From NCBI RefSeq assembly GCF_016463975.1, contig NZ_JAEMNX010000023.1:1-64000 (forward strand): a stretch of 64,000 bases of DNA, given 5' to 3'. Positions 34,946-42,911 of this stretch are shown in pieces. This DNA comes from Marinomonas transparens. Its GTDB lineage: Bacteria > Pseudomonadota > Gammaproteobacteria > Pseudomonadales > Marinomonadaceae. Within the stretch, counting starts at the first letter, position 1; every line of letters starts with the position of its first letter. The notes beneath the pieces are model-generated. The model did no database searches. It saw nothing but the letters and a program-made list of their open reading frames with translations, and was not told the DNA's origin. Made by a program: the position numbers and the translations under genes.

Positions 34946-36172
34946 TTTATGATTGTTTACTTGCTGAAACAAGAATATTCCAGCAAGTAAACCACAACAT
35001 GCTAGCCCCGCCCATATCCAAACGTGTGACACGTTAGTCGATGACAACAACCAGCCTGTGCTTATGTTACCGAGAAACGCATACAAGCCGCCGATGCAAG
35101 AGTACAAACCATAATGGCTGCCTAGTTCCTTAGCAGAGCAAAATTTAGGGACATAGGCTCCCAGAAGTGGAAAAACCAACATAGATCCAATACTAAAAAA
35201 AGCTGCACAAAGCATAAAAGGCAACGCGGGAAGGGAGGAAAAGGATAACGTCAGCCATAGATAACCCATGCCCATGATGCTCATTCCCAGACCCATACCC
35301 AGTGCCGTGCCTAGCCGTGCTTCGACAAAACGGCTAATCGGCATTTGCATTAAGACGCCCATAATAGAAGAAGTGGCAAACACCCAAGTGATGATGCTTA
35401 CATCCTGAGTGACGTTTCTTACTTCGTGAGGAATGGCAATATACAGCTGGTGGAACAAGAGATGATAAACCGAAGAGCAAAGCACAAAATACATAAAGGC
35501 TTTATGGGTCAGCATCCTTGCCCATTGTCGCCAAAAGGGGATGACAATGTTAGTTGCAGAAGCGGCTGATAAGTCGGTTTGCTGTGAGGCGAGTTCAGGC
35601 AAGTAACGCCATTGGATAAGCAGAAGCGCGGCAAAAATACCTGAGGAAAAGACACCGACCCAGAGAAAATCCACATAAATGAGTGCTAATCCAACGAGAG
35701 GGCCGAGTAACATACCCGCTTCTGAGGTGAGGCTTTGCAAGGCAAAGACCTTGTCTCGGGATCTTTGTTCTGGGTATTCAGAGGCTAAATAGGCTTGGCT
35801 ACTGGGGGTAAAAAGCGCCCCCGCAAAGCCAGATAAAAACGCTCCGAGAATGAGAGCAGGAATGCTTTCTCCTATGCCTAGCAAGGCAAAGCCAGCAATG
35901 CGAACGGCACAACCAAGTAATATGAGCTGTTTATAACCGAGCCTATCCCCAAGGGTGCCGCCGACTAAAAAAAGCCCCTGTTGACTTAATACGCGCAGGC
36001 CTATGATCAAGCCAACATACCACCCGCTTATGCCCAAATCATGCTGAAGGTGGTCGGCAAGATAGGGTAGCAACATGTAGAAGCCGAGATTAAAGGTAAA
36101 GCCATTAATCACTAATACTCGGCCAGCCGGAGACAAGAACAGCCAATTTTTCATTAAGCGATGAGAAAACAT
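34916..36172 (-). CDS. MFS transporter (MdtH-like), last gene of an iron-uptake operon
   Basis: A 12-segment major facilitator of 418 residues resembling MdtH: start NWLFLSPAGRVLVINGFTFNLGFYMLLPYLA and GGTLGDRLGYKQLILLG, the MFS loop motif between helices 2 and 3. MdtH relatives are drug exporters. It follows the cupredoxin gene by only 19 bases on the minus strand, at the end of a siderophore-type ABC operon, so a role in siderophore export or re-uptake is plausible but not shown. Confidence 0.8.
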   Translation of the reverse strand: MFSHRLMKNWLFLSPAGRVLVINGFTFNLGFYMLLPYLADHLQHDLGISGWYVGLIIGLRVLSQQGLFLVGGTLGDRLGYKQLILLGCAVRIAGFALLGIGESIPALILGAFLSGFAGALFTPSSQAYLASEYPEQRSRDKVFALQSLTSEAGMLLGPLVGLALIYVDFLWVGVFSSGIFAALLLIQWRYLPELASQQTDLSAASATNIVIPFWRQWARMLTHKAFMYFVLCSSVYHLLFHQLYIAIPHEVRNVTQDVSIITWVFATSSIMGVLMQMPISRFVEARLGTALGMGLGMSIMGMGYLWLTLSFSSLPALPFMLCAAFFSIGSMLVFPLLGAYVPKFCSAKELGSHYGLYSCIGGLYAFLGNISTGWLLSSTNVSHVWIWAGLACCGLLAGIFLFQQVNNHKSVTNLHSSN

Positions 36173-36191
36173 GGTCTAGTAAAGAATGCCT

Positions 36192-36632
36192 TTATGGAAG
36201 CGTGACTTGTTGAAGAAGAGCATCAACACGTTCGGGCTTTAATGCCACTTTTGAACGCAGTCGTTTCGATTTTTTGTTAAGGGTTTCCATGTTGAGTGCA
36301 TTGCCAACTTGGATCATCCCTATCATGCCCATCATAAGATGAGGTGGGCAGTAATAAAAATGCACACCTTCATTATTGAGTAGCACAGTGTAGGCTTTAT
36401 CGATAGGCGATTTCCATTGCTGATCGCCTTTTGGCACCACATAAGATTGAGCATTGTGGCCGCTGTGAGTCGGCACAAAGGTCACACTATCGCCTATTTG
36501 AGCTTGTATAAACGAAGGTTCGAACGTCATGCTGCCTTCATTTCCATAGTTGAGCATTTGCACCTGCCAGTCTTTGGCGAAACTTGATGTACAGGCTAAG
36601 AGCAATGCAATGGATGCCATTCCTTTAAACAA
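36192..36632 (-). CDS. Pseudoazurin-like blue copper protein
   Basis: A 146-residue periplasmic cupredoxin with a signal peptide (about 1-19, ending SSFA). The type 1 copper ligands are all visible: His in THSGHNAQS, and Cys, His and Met in YYCPPHLMMGM. A basic C-terminal extension of about 40 residues (KKSKRLRSKVALKPERVD) matches pseudoazurins. These normally carry electrons to nitrite or nitrous oxide reductases, but no denitrification gene is here. Instead it overlaps the ABC ATPase gene by eight bases in a siderophore-uptake operon, which is unusual. Confidence 0.85.
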   Translation of the reverse strand: MFKGMASIALLLACTSSFAKDWQVQMLNYGNEGSMTFEPSFIQAQIGDSVTFVPTHSGHNAQSYVVPKGDQQWKSPIDKAYTVLLNNEGVHFYYCPPHLMMGMIGMIQVGNALNMETLNKKSKRLRSKVALKPERVDALLQQVTLP

Positions 36633-37452
36633 GGCTTTCTACCTCTTTGCTTGAATGCTTAGGTGTTGGTGATAATGGAGCACTGTTGTTTTTTCGGACT
36701 GTGCGAATGAATGGAATGCCTGAGCTATCTTTGGTGATTTGAGCATCCACCTTGTAAACTTCTTTTACCAGTGACGAGGTGAGAATGTTGTTTGGGTGGC
36801 CACTGGCGACCACATCGCCATCTTTTAAGACCAACAAGTTATCAGCGTATTGGGCGGCTAAATTGAGGTCGTGTAAGACCATGAGGGTTACCCAACCTTG
36901 CTGTTTAGTTTGAGTGTCTAGGTGGTCCAGTAACACATGCTGGAAATGCAAATCCAAAGCGCTCACTGGCTCATCTAACATGAGGATTTTAGGCTTTCTC
37001 ATCAGGGCTTGAGCAAACAAAATCATCTGACATTGACCACCACTGAGCTTGTTAACGTCACGGTTAGCAAGGTGCAGTAAGCCGATTTTATCGAGGGCGC
37101 TTAGTGCTTCTTTGATCAAGGAATCGTCTAAGCGTAAACCGAGGGAATTCAATTGTCCTAATAACACCACCTCTAAGACGCTTAACTCAACATCCAAACG
37201 AATGTCTTGTGGCATATAACCAAATTGCTTTCGCCAGTGAGAAAGTTGCTTGCGCTGTAACGCGTCACCAGCAAATAAAATATCACCAGACTTGGCTTGA
37301 ATATCACCAAATAAGGTTTTCAGTAGGGTGCTTTTACCTGTGCCATTGGGGCCAATGATGACGTTTACTTTGCCTGCTTCTAGGGAAAAAGACATGTCTT
37401 TGGCAAGTACTAGGCTATCTAACGCAACATTGAGTTTATTAACTTGTAACAT
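36625..37452 (-). CDS. Iron-siderophore ABC transporter, ATP-binding subunit (FepC/FhuC type)
   Basis: 275 residues, with Walker A GPNGTGKSTLL, signature LSGGQCQMILFAQALM and Walker B ILMLDEPVSALD, followed by the His switch in MVLHDLN. The organisation is that of FhuC/FepC ATPases driving a FecCD-type permease. It lies three bases after the permease gene and overlaps the cupredoxin gene. It powers the first of two siderophore uptake systems in this window. Confidence 0.9.
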   Translation of the reverse strand: MLQVNKLNVALDSLVLAKDMSFSLEAGKVNVIIGPNGTGKSTLLKTLFGDIQAKSGDILFAGDALQRKQLSHWRKQFGYMPQDIRLDVELSVLEVVLLGQLNSLGLRLDDSLIKEALSALDKIGLLHLANRDVNKLSGGQCQMILFAQALMRKPKILMLDEPVSALDLHFQHVLLDHLDTQTKQQGWVTLMVLHDLNLAAQYADNLLVLKDGDVVASGHPNNILTSSLVKEVYKVDAQITKDSSGIPFIRTVRKNNSAPLSPTPKHSSKEVESLV

Positions 37453-37455
37453 GCT

Positions 37456-38508
37456 TTAGCGCCTCTTTCCTAAAATCAGCCAGAAAAAGAAAGGTACGCC
37501 AATGATTGCGGTGACAATGCCGATAGGGAAGAGCGCACCGGGTACGATGACTTTGGATAATACCGACGCACTAGAGAGCAGAAAGGCGCCGATGATAAAA
37601 GACAAAGGCAAGAAAAAGCGCTGGTCTTCTCCCACTAACATTTTAGCGATATTGGGCGCGACGATACCGACAAAACCAATAATGCCAACGAAACTGGTGA
37701 CGGTGGCTGTCATGATAGCAACGATAAACAAGGTTCTTAAACGTAGCTGAGAGACATTCACCCCCAAGCTTTTTGCTCTTTCTTCACCGAGTCGTAACGC
37801 GGTCAGTTTCCAAGCGTCTCGAATTAAGAAAAACATGCAGATTGCTGTGACGCCGATGATGATCGACAGGTTTGACCAAGAGGCCTTTGATAAACTGCCA
37901 AATAACCAGAAGAGAATTTGCTGACTTAATTCAGGTGAAGAGACAAATTGTACTAATGACAAAAGTGACTGGAACAGAAACAATAGCGCGATACCTGCCA
38001 GAATAAGTTGGCCAGAACTGATGTGTCGCATGGTAGCAAGGGCAAACAAAAATGTGGCTGCCAACATACAGCAAACAAAAGCGCCTAATGGCACGGCAAT
38101 ATTTGTATCGATTCCCAAGGAGCCGAAATACAACATGAGTGCGGCACCAAACCCTGCCGCCGCCGCCATGCCTAAGGTATAAGGACTCGCCATGGAATTA
38201 TTCAACAAGGTTTGCATTTCTGCACCGCCTACCCCTAGTACTCCCCCTACGACAACGGCCATAATGGCGATGGGCAAACGCAGACTAGTCACGATGACTT
38301 TGGTCGTGGGGTCAACCTCGACAGGGAAACCGAGTAGGTTAAGTAGGGCATTAGTGACTTCTTTTACATTGAGCAAAGAAGGGCCGGTGGCAATGTCCAG
38401 CACAAAGGAGGAAGCAAGAACAACAAGTAGAATGCTGATAACAGACCAACGGCGCTTTTCACTGCGCCGTTGGGTTGAAATCGCATCAGCCATTAAGTCT
38501 GATTGCAT
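37456..38508 (-). CDS. Iron-siderophore ABC transporter permease (FecCD family)
   Basis: 350 residues with about ten membrane segments. Family signatures are RLPIAIMAVVVGGVLGVGGAEMQTLLNNSMASPYTLGM and the EAA-like loop GFVGIVAPNIAKMLVGEDQRFFLP. Only one permease gene is present, so a homodimer is expected, as in BtuC or HmuU, unlike the two-permease system at 47-49 kb. It follows the binding protein by 26 bases. Confidence 0.9.
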   Translation of the reverse strand: MQSDLMADAISTQRRSEKRRWSVISILLVVLASSFVLDIATGPSLLNVKEVTNALLNLLGFPVEVDPTTKVIVTSLRLPIAIMAVVVGGVLGVGGAEMQTLLNNSMASPYTLGMAAAAGFGAALMLYFGSLGIDTNIAVPLGAFVCCMLAATFLFALATMRHISSGQLILAGIALLFLFQSLLSLVQFVSSPELSQQILFWLFGSLSKASWSNLSIIIGVTAICMFFLIRDAWKLTALRLGEERAKSLGVNVSQLRLRTLFIVAIMTATVTSFVGIIGFVGIVAPNIAKMLVGEDQRFFLPLSFIIGAFLLSSASVLSKVIVPGALFPIGIVTAIIGVPFFFWLILGKRR

Positions 38509-38534
38509 GGGTAGTGGATCCGTTGAGTAATATA

Positions 38535-39632
38535 TTACTCAGTGATGTTGACGGTAAAAGTACCTGTTGGTGTAACGGGTAGGTATTTTTTATAGAAGTT
38601 TAAATACTCTTGCTCTGGATTAACGTCTTTGAACAAGCTTGGGTACATGGCCTTCGCTAGGAACTGAGCCATAGGCGCGTCCAAAATGGAACGGGATGCG
38701 CCTTGGTAAATACCATGTACTCGGCCATTTTCTACGGCTGGCATTTGTTGCCATCCAGCACGAGTTTCGAAACCACGTAAGCGAGACAGCGCGAGTTTTC
38801 GGTCAATGCCTTGGCCCATAGGAAGTGCTTCGCCTTTTACGCCAGATTCCGTACCGGATAGGAAAACCACTTCAGGCTTAGAGGCCAATACTTGTTCAGG
38901 GTTCATCGGCCCCCACCATTCAACGAAAGGGGCGGCAATGTTGTCGCCGCCCATGGCGGTTACCATAGCGCCCCACATGTTTTTGCCATAGGTGAAGCTG
39001 TATTGGCTTGGGCCTTTATTACCAAACTCTATATAGGTACGTGGCTTAGGCAAGTTAGCTTCTTTTATACGTTGTCGAGTCGATTCAATGGTTTGCTGGT
39101 ATTCAGAGGCGATTTGCTCAGCACGTTTTTCTTGCCCTGTTAGCTGGCCAATAATGTGAGTGCTTTTTATATGGCGTTCTAGTGTTTGCGCATTGTAGTC
39201 AACCACTATAATAGGAATGCCTGCGTCTTCTAAACGGTCGACATCCATACCAAGGCCTTTAAACTGCCAATCGGCTAATAGAATCACACTTGGTTTTAGG
39301 CTTAAGACTTTTTCGATAGAGAAAGTTTGCGCTTCTACTTCACCCACATCAGGAATGTTTTTTAGAGAAGGGCGGTAGTTTGTATAAAGATCCCAGCTTG
39401 CAGGACGCCAGCCCTTCCAAGTATCTAGCGATAAACCAACGACATTATCGAAGGCTTTTTCAGTGCCAATGGCCATATAGTCTTCGGCATAGAAGCCCAA
39501 AATAACGCGTTTAGCTGGTACATCAACGTCGACTTGTCTTCCTAACACGTCATTAATAACTTCCACTTTTGCTTGTGTGGCCCCAGTGAAAATAGTTAAG
39601 CCTACTAGGGTAAGAAGAGTACGAAAGTTCAT
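38535..39632 (-). CDS. Periplasmic siderophore-binding protein of ABC transporter
   Basis: 365 residues with a signal peptide (about 1-21, ending TQA) and no lipobox. The N-lobe motif NDVLGRQVDVDVPAKRVILG and the VLSLKPSVILLADW segment belong to the FepB/FecB class III binding proteins. The mature protein is longer than FepB. It is the first gene of a five-gene minus-strand operon and is divergent from entC across a Fur box, so it is most likely iron-repressed. Confidence 0.85.
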   Translation of the reverse strand: MNFRTLLTLVGLTIFTGATQAKVEVINDVLGRQVDVDVPAKRVILGFYAEDYMAIGTEKAFDNVVGLSLDTWKGWRPASWDLYTNYRPSLKNIPDVGEVEAQTFSIEKVLSLKPSVILLADWQFKGLGMDVDRLEDAGIPIIVVDYNAQTLERHIKSTHIIGQLTGQEKRAEQIASEYQQTIESTRQRIKEANLPKPRTYIEFGNKGPSQYSFTYGKNMWGAMVTAMGGDNIAAPFVEWWGPMNPEQVLASKPEVVFLSGTESGVKGEALPMGQGIDRKLALSRLRGFETRAGWQQMPAVENGRVHGIYQGASRSILDAPMAQFLAKAMYPSLFKDVNPEQEYLNFYKKYLPVTPTGTFTVNITE

Positions 39633-39848
39633 TTAAACAACCTTTTTCAATTAAGAATGATTTTTGTTTGGCATCATACTGACGGGGAAAAAATTAGCAA
39701 GAGATTTATTGATATGAAAGATGCAGTTGATAACCATAATTAAAGGAGTGTGCTTTTATGGCCGTATGTTATTTACTATTCTAAGGAAATTATAACAATC
39801 CACTAGCCAACGTTAATGCAATTGATTATCATCTATTAAAATATGGTA

Positions 39849-39864
39849 TTGATAATCATTATCG
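39849..39864. promoter_or_regulatory. Fur box between entC and the divergent ABC operon
   Basis: The core GATAATCATTATC is a perfect palindrome matching two thirds of the 19-bp Fur consensus, 15 bases before the entC start. A second, weaker site (ATTGATTATCATC) lies at 39821. Together they should repress entC, and probably the minus-strand operon starting at 39632, when iron is sufficient. Confidence 0.8.
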
Positions 39865-39879
39865 TTAAGTGAGGTGTGT

Positions 39880-41055
39880 ATGGATATTACCTTTCCAGAC
39901 TATGCTGCTTCTTCGGCATCTGGTCAGTCTAAAACGGACATGTTTTTGTTTAATTCGAATGTTAACCTTGTGCGTGCGCGTGGTCTTAGTCAGCGTCTTT
40001 CGTTGCCGATTCTTTCTCCAAATTTCAATCAAGAAGTACAGAACCTCTTTAAACAAGAGACAAGCAAAGGAAACCCTAATCCTATTCTGGTTGGCGCGAT
40101 TCCGTTTGATATGAATCAACCCGTAGCGCTCATTGCACCAGAATTGTCGGAACGGGTGACACCATTTGCTTCTAGCTTGTCTCCATTTGTTGATAAGGAT
40201 TTCTCCCATCAGGTGGCAGAGCAAAGTTTCACGCCAAGCTATAAGCCCTTCTTAGGAATGATTGAACAGGCGCTTGCTACTTTTAAAAATGAGAGTCTAA
40301 AAAAAGTAGTATTGTCTAAAATATTGGACCTCACTCTGGATAAAACAGTCGATATTCCTCGTTTACTCGCCAATATTATGGGGCAGAACCCTAAGGCTTA
40401 TCATTTTAGTATGCCGCTTGAAAACAGCGTCTTGATTGGCGCCAGCCCAGAATTACTTATTAGAAAACAAGCAAACAAAATATTTTCTAATCCACTAGCC
40501 GGATCAGCCAAGCGACTACAAAATGCCGAGGCTGATCGACAAGCCGCGGAGACGCTTGCTCAGTCAGTAAAAGATCAGTATGAACATCGCTTGGTGGTTG
40601 AGTCCATTCGATCTTCATTGATGCCATTAGTAGAAAGTATGAAGATAGAGGCCGAGCCAAGTCTTATCTCGACGCCAACCATGTGGCATTTATCCACCCA
40701 CATTGAGGCGACGCTGGCGGCTGATAATGAATTCTCTATTTTTGATTTCATCAAGAGTATGCATCCAACTCCTGCTATGTGTGGTACGCCAACCTTACTT
40801 GCTAAAGATCATATTGAGACGCTAGAGCCTCATCAACGAGGCTTTTTTAGTGGTCTTGTTGGCTGGTGTGATGCCCAAGGTAATGGAGAGTGGGCGATTG
40901 CCATACGCTGTGCGGAAGTGTCTGCTAATAAGGTAAAACTGTTTGCTGGCGCCGGTGTGGTTCCCGATTCAACGCCGGAAAGTGAATGGTTAGAAACCAG
41001 CGCAAAAATGCGCACTATGATTAATGCATTTGGAATAAAGGAAGGCGTGATATGA
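39880..41055 (+). CDS. entC: Isochorismate synthase
   Basis: EntC/DhbC turns chorismate into isochorismate, the first step to 2,3-dihydroxybenzoate. The 391-residue protein shows [11 protein letters not shown] with the catalytic Lys near 142, [28 protein letters not shown] and [27 protein letters not shown]. The ATG at 39880 has GAGG five bases upstream; a GTG at 39874 is less likely. Its stop overlaps the ATG of the truncated entE (ATGA), as in intact entCE operons. It is the only isochorismate synthase in the window, so the NRPS cluster must depend on it. Confidence 0.93.
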   Translation: MDITFPDYAASSASGQSKTDMFLFNSNVNLVRARGLSQRLSLPILSPNFNQEVQNLFKQETSKGNPNPILVGAIPFDMNQPVALIAPELSERVTPFASSLSPFVDKDFSHQVAEQSFTPSYKPFLGMIEQALATFKNESLKKVVLSKILDLTLDKTVDIPRLLANIMGQNPKAYHFSMPLENSVLIGASPELLIRKQANKIFSNPLAGSAKRLQNAEADRQAAETLAQSVKDQYEHRLVVESIRSSLMPLVESMKIEAEPSLISTPTMWHLSTHIEATLAADNEFSIFDFIKSMHPTPAMCGTPTLLAKDHIETLEPHQRGFFSGLVGWCDAQGNGEWAIAIRCAEVSANKVKLFAGAGVVPDSTPESEWLETSAKMRTMINAFGIKEGVI

Positions 41056-41201
41056 GTATTGCCTATACACCGTGGCCAGAAGCCTTTGCGAAAACTTATC
41101 GTGAAAAAGGTTACTGGACGGATCGCCCATTGGAGGACCTGATCGACAATGTACTTCTTACGAATGCACGTATTCAATATCAAAAAGTGACAGCAGCATG
41201 A
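41052..41201 (+). pseudogene. Remnant of entE (49 codons) between entC and entA
   Basis: The frame starts in a 4-base overlap with entC and stops in a 4-base overlap with entA. Residues 16-27 ([12 protein letters not shown]) align with the EntE start at 53832 (YREKGYWIDRPL), and PWPEAF aligns with its WPSDRA. Similarity ends after about 35 residues; the last 12 or so ([11 protein letters not shown]) do not match EntE and might be the end of a former entB. This is the scar expected from an in-frame deletion of most of entE and entB in an entCEBA operon. It keeps coupled translation to entA. Confidence 0.8.
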
Positions 41202-41956
41202 TTAATCCTCTCGATTTTTCAGGTAAAACCGTTTGGGTAACTGGTGCTGGTAGAGGTATTGGTTTAGAGGTGGCGAATCAGTTCACCGAATTGGGTGCAA
41301 AAGTCATCGGCTTTGATCTGATGTTTGATGAAAGTGCCTATGGTTTTGATTGTGTTGTTTTAGATATCAGCAACGAAAAATCGGTGAAGCAAGCGGTACA
41401 GCAAACGTTTACTAATTTTCCGGTATTGGATGTGCTGGTAAATGGTGCGGGCATATTGCGTTTAGGCAGCGTTGAAGAAACCAGCCTTGAAGATTTTAAA
41501 CATTGTTTTAATGTGAATGCGGGTGGGGCGTTTTTGATGATCAAACACACCATGCCGAGCTTCAAAAGCCAGCAGCATGGTGCGATAGTGACTATTAGCT
41601 CGAATGCCGCCAAGGTGCCGCGACAAAACATGGCTGCGTATTGTGCATCGAAAGCCGCTTTGTCAGCGTTAAGCCATACTGCTGCGTTAGAACTGGCGTC
41701 CTATGGCGTGCGTTGTAATGTGGTTTGCCCTGGTTCTACAGACACGCCAATGCAACGCTTGTTATGGACCAGTGACGAAGCAGAGCAAAACACCATAAAG
41801 GGTTTTCCTGAGCAATATAAACTGGGTATTCCCCTTGGTAAAATTGCGCAACCGAGCGATATTGCGCAAACGGTATTGTTCTTTGCGTCTTCTATGTCGA
41901 ACCATATTACCATGCAGGATGTGGTGGCAGACGGCGGGGCAACCTTAAATGCCTAA
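41198..41956 (+). CDS. entA: 2,3-dihydro-2,3-dihydroxybenzoate dehydrogenase
   Basis: A short-chain dehydrogenase of 252 residues with NAD-binding TGAGRGIG near 12-19, active-site Ser in VTISSNAA and [27 protein letters not shown] with the Tyr-x3-Lys pair. EntA oxidises 2,3-dihydro-DHB to 2,3-dihydroxybenzoate. Position directly behind entC and the entE scar supports this over general SDR roles. A strong terminator follows. Confidence 0.9.
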   Translation: MINPLDFSGKTVWVTGAGRGIGLEVANQFTELGAKVIGFDLMFDESAYGFDCVVLDISNEKSVKQAVQQTFTNFPVLDVLVNGAGILRLGSVEETSLEDFKHCFNVNAGGAFLMIKHTMPSFKSQQHGAIVTISSNAAKVPRQNMAAYCASKAALSALSHTAALELASYGVRCNVVCPGSTDTPMQRLLWTSDEAEQNTIKGFPEQYKLGIPLGKIAQPSDIAQTVLFFASSMSNHITMQDVVADGGATLNA

Positions 41957-41987
41957 TTGCTAGCACAACAAAACACTTTAAAGTATA

Positions 41988-42024
41988 AAAAAAGCTCGGT
42001 ATGACCATCATACCGAGCTTTTTT
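41988..42024 (+). terminator. Rho-independent terminator after entA
   Basis: A 16-bp stem (AAAAAAGCTCGGTATG and its inverse) with a 5-nt loop ends in six T residues, nine bases before the next gene start. Confidence 0.85.
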
Positions 42025-42032
42025 ATAGGGAT

Positions 42033-42746
42033 ATGGATTCAATGAATAGTTATCATCGAACTCAAATACACCTTACTGGGCTTGGATTTTTAAATGTCAG
42101 TCACTTTATTTTTAAAGCGGGGAGCTTGATAGGCTCCGAAAGCGAAGCGAGTATCGTCAAGCCCACGGGTTACGAAAAGTGGCGAAGTAAACGCAAAGAG
42201 ACCTTCTTAGCAGGGCGACTGGCGGTACGTGATGCACAGGTGTGTTTGAAGGTGCCAACTGTCCCTATTGTCAAAGCTGCAGGTGGCTCACCTGTTTGGC
42301 CGAGCGACTATACTGGCAGCCTTTCTCATACTGATAGCCAAGCTGTTGCCGTGTTACTTTCTAAGTCACAAAGCATTGTCAAAGGTATTGGCATAGACAT
42401 AGAGTTAATCGCCAGCGCCAACCAGTTAGATGCTTCTGACATGATAGGAATAGCGTCGGAATTTCAGCTGTTGAGTGACCTTAATGAAGGGGGGTCTATA
42501 GAAAAGCCTTTAGCGACCTTGCTCTTATTTTCATTAAAGGAAAGTCTCTACAAAGCACTTTATCCCATTGTTGGAGAGTTCTTTGATTTCCTCGATGCAG
42601 AGCTCATTGGTGCTGAAAGCGACAGCCAAAACCAATTCAGCTTGCAAATAAAACGAGATTTAAGTGATCAAGTGCAAAGCGGGTTTTTAATAAAAGCTGG
42701 TTTTATAGAGCAAAACGGAAATTTACTGACTTGGGCTTATTGGTAG
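42033..42746 (+). CDS. 4'-phosphopantetheinyl transferase (EntD-like)
   Basis: 237 residues of the EntD/Sfp type, with WPSDYTGSLSHTDSQAVAVL, the magnesium-binding GIGIDIELI and FSLKESLYKALYP near 166-178. It attaches the phosphopantetheine arm to carrier proteins such as EntB's ArCP and the expected PCP of the NRPS. The ATG at 42033 sits close to AGGG; a second ATG at 42042 is possible. It lies right after the entA terminator, so it may have its own promoter or depend on read-through. Confidence 0.87.
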   Translation: MDSMNSYHRTQIHLTGLGFLNVSHFIFKAGSLIGSESEASIVKPTGYEKWRSKRKETFLAGRLAVRDAQVCLKVPTVPIVKAAGGSPVWPSDYTGSLSHTDSQAVAVLLSKSQSIVKGIGIDIELIASANQLDASDMIGIASEFQLLSDLNEGGSIEKPLATLLLFSLKESLYKALYPIVGEFFDFLDAELIGAESDSQNQFSLQIKRDLSDQVQSGFLIKAGFIEQNGNLLTWAYW

Positions 42747-42790
42747 AGACACTGTTCTTTTTTTGCGACCTGACAATCATGCATTACTAG

Positions 42791-42823
42791 AAAAGGCGAA
42801 TCCTCACGGATTCGCCTTTTTTT
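42791..42823 (+). terminator. Rho-independent terminator after the transferase gene
   Basis: AAAAGGCGAATCC-TCAC-GGATTCGCCTTTT followed by T residues; perfect stem, about 45 bases past the stop. Confidence 0.85.
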
Positions 42824-42869
42824 ACCTAGTGTAGGTGTCTTATTGAAATGACTGGTTACTGGAAAATGC

Positions 42870-42905
42870 AAAACGCCTATTTCATTTTAGAACCTAGGCG
42901 TTTTT
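42870..42905 (-). terminator. Terminator of the TonB-receptor operon
   Basis: On the minus strand AAAACGCCTA and TAGGCGTTTT (42870-42879 and 42895-42904) pair around a 15-nt loop, just seven bases past the receptor's stop codon, with a further T-rich stretch. Confidence 0.7.
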
Positions 42906-42911
42906 CTGTCG

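Noticed and set aside
38192-38530. Plus-strand frame opposite the FecCD permease
   Set aside because: Thr/Ser-rich antisense translation of a membrane-protein gene, with no start signal.
39865-40224. Minus-strand frame of 119 residues opposite the start of entC
   Set aside because: Antisense shadow of a confident gene, covering the Fur box and promoter; composition is not protein-like.
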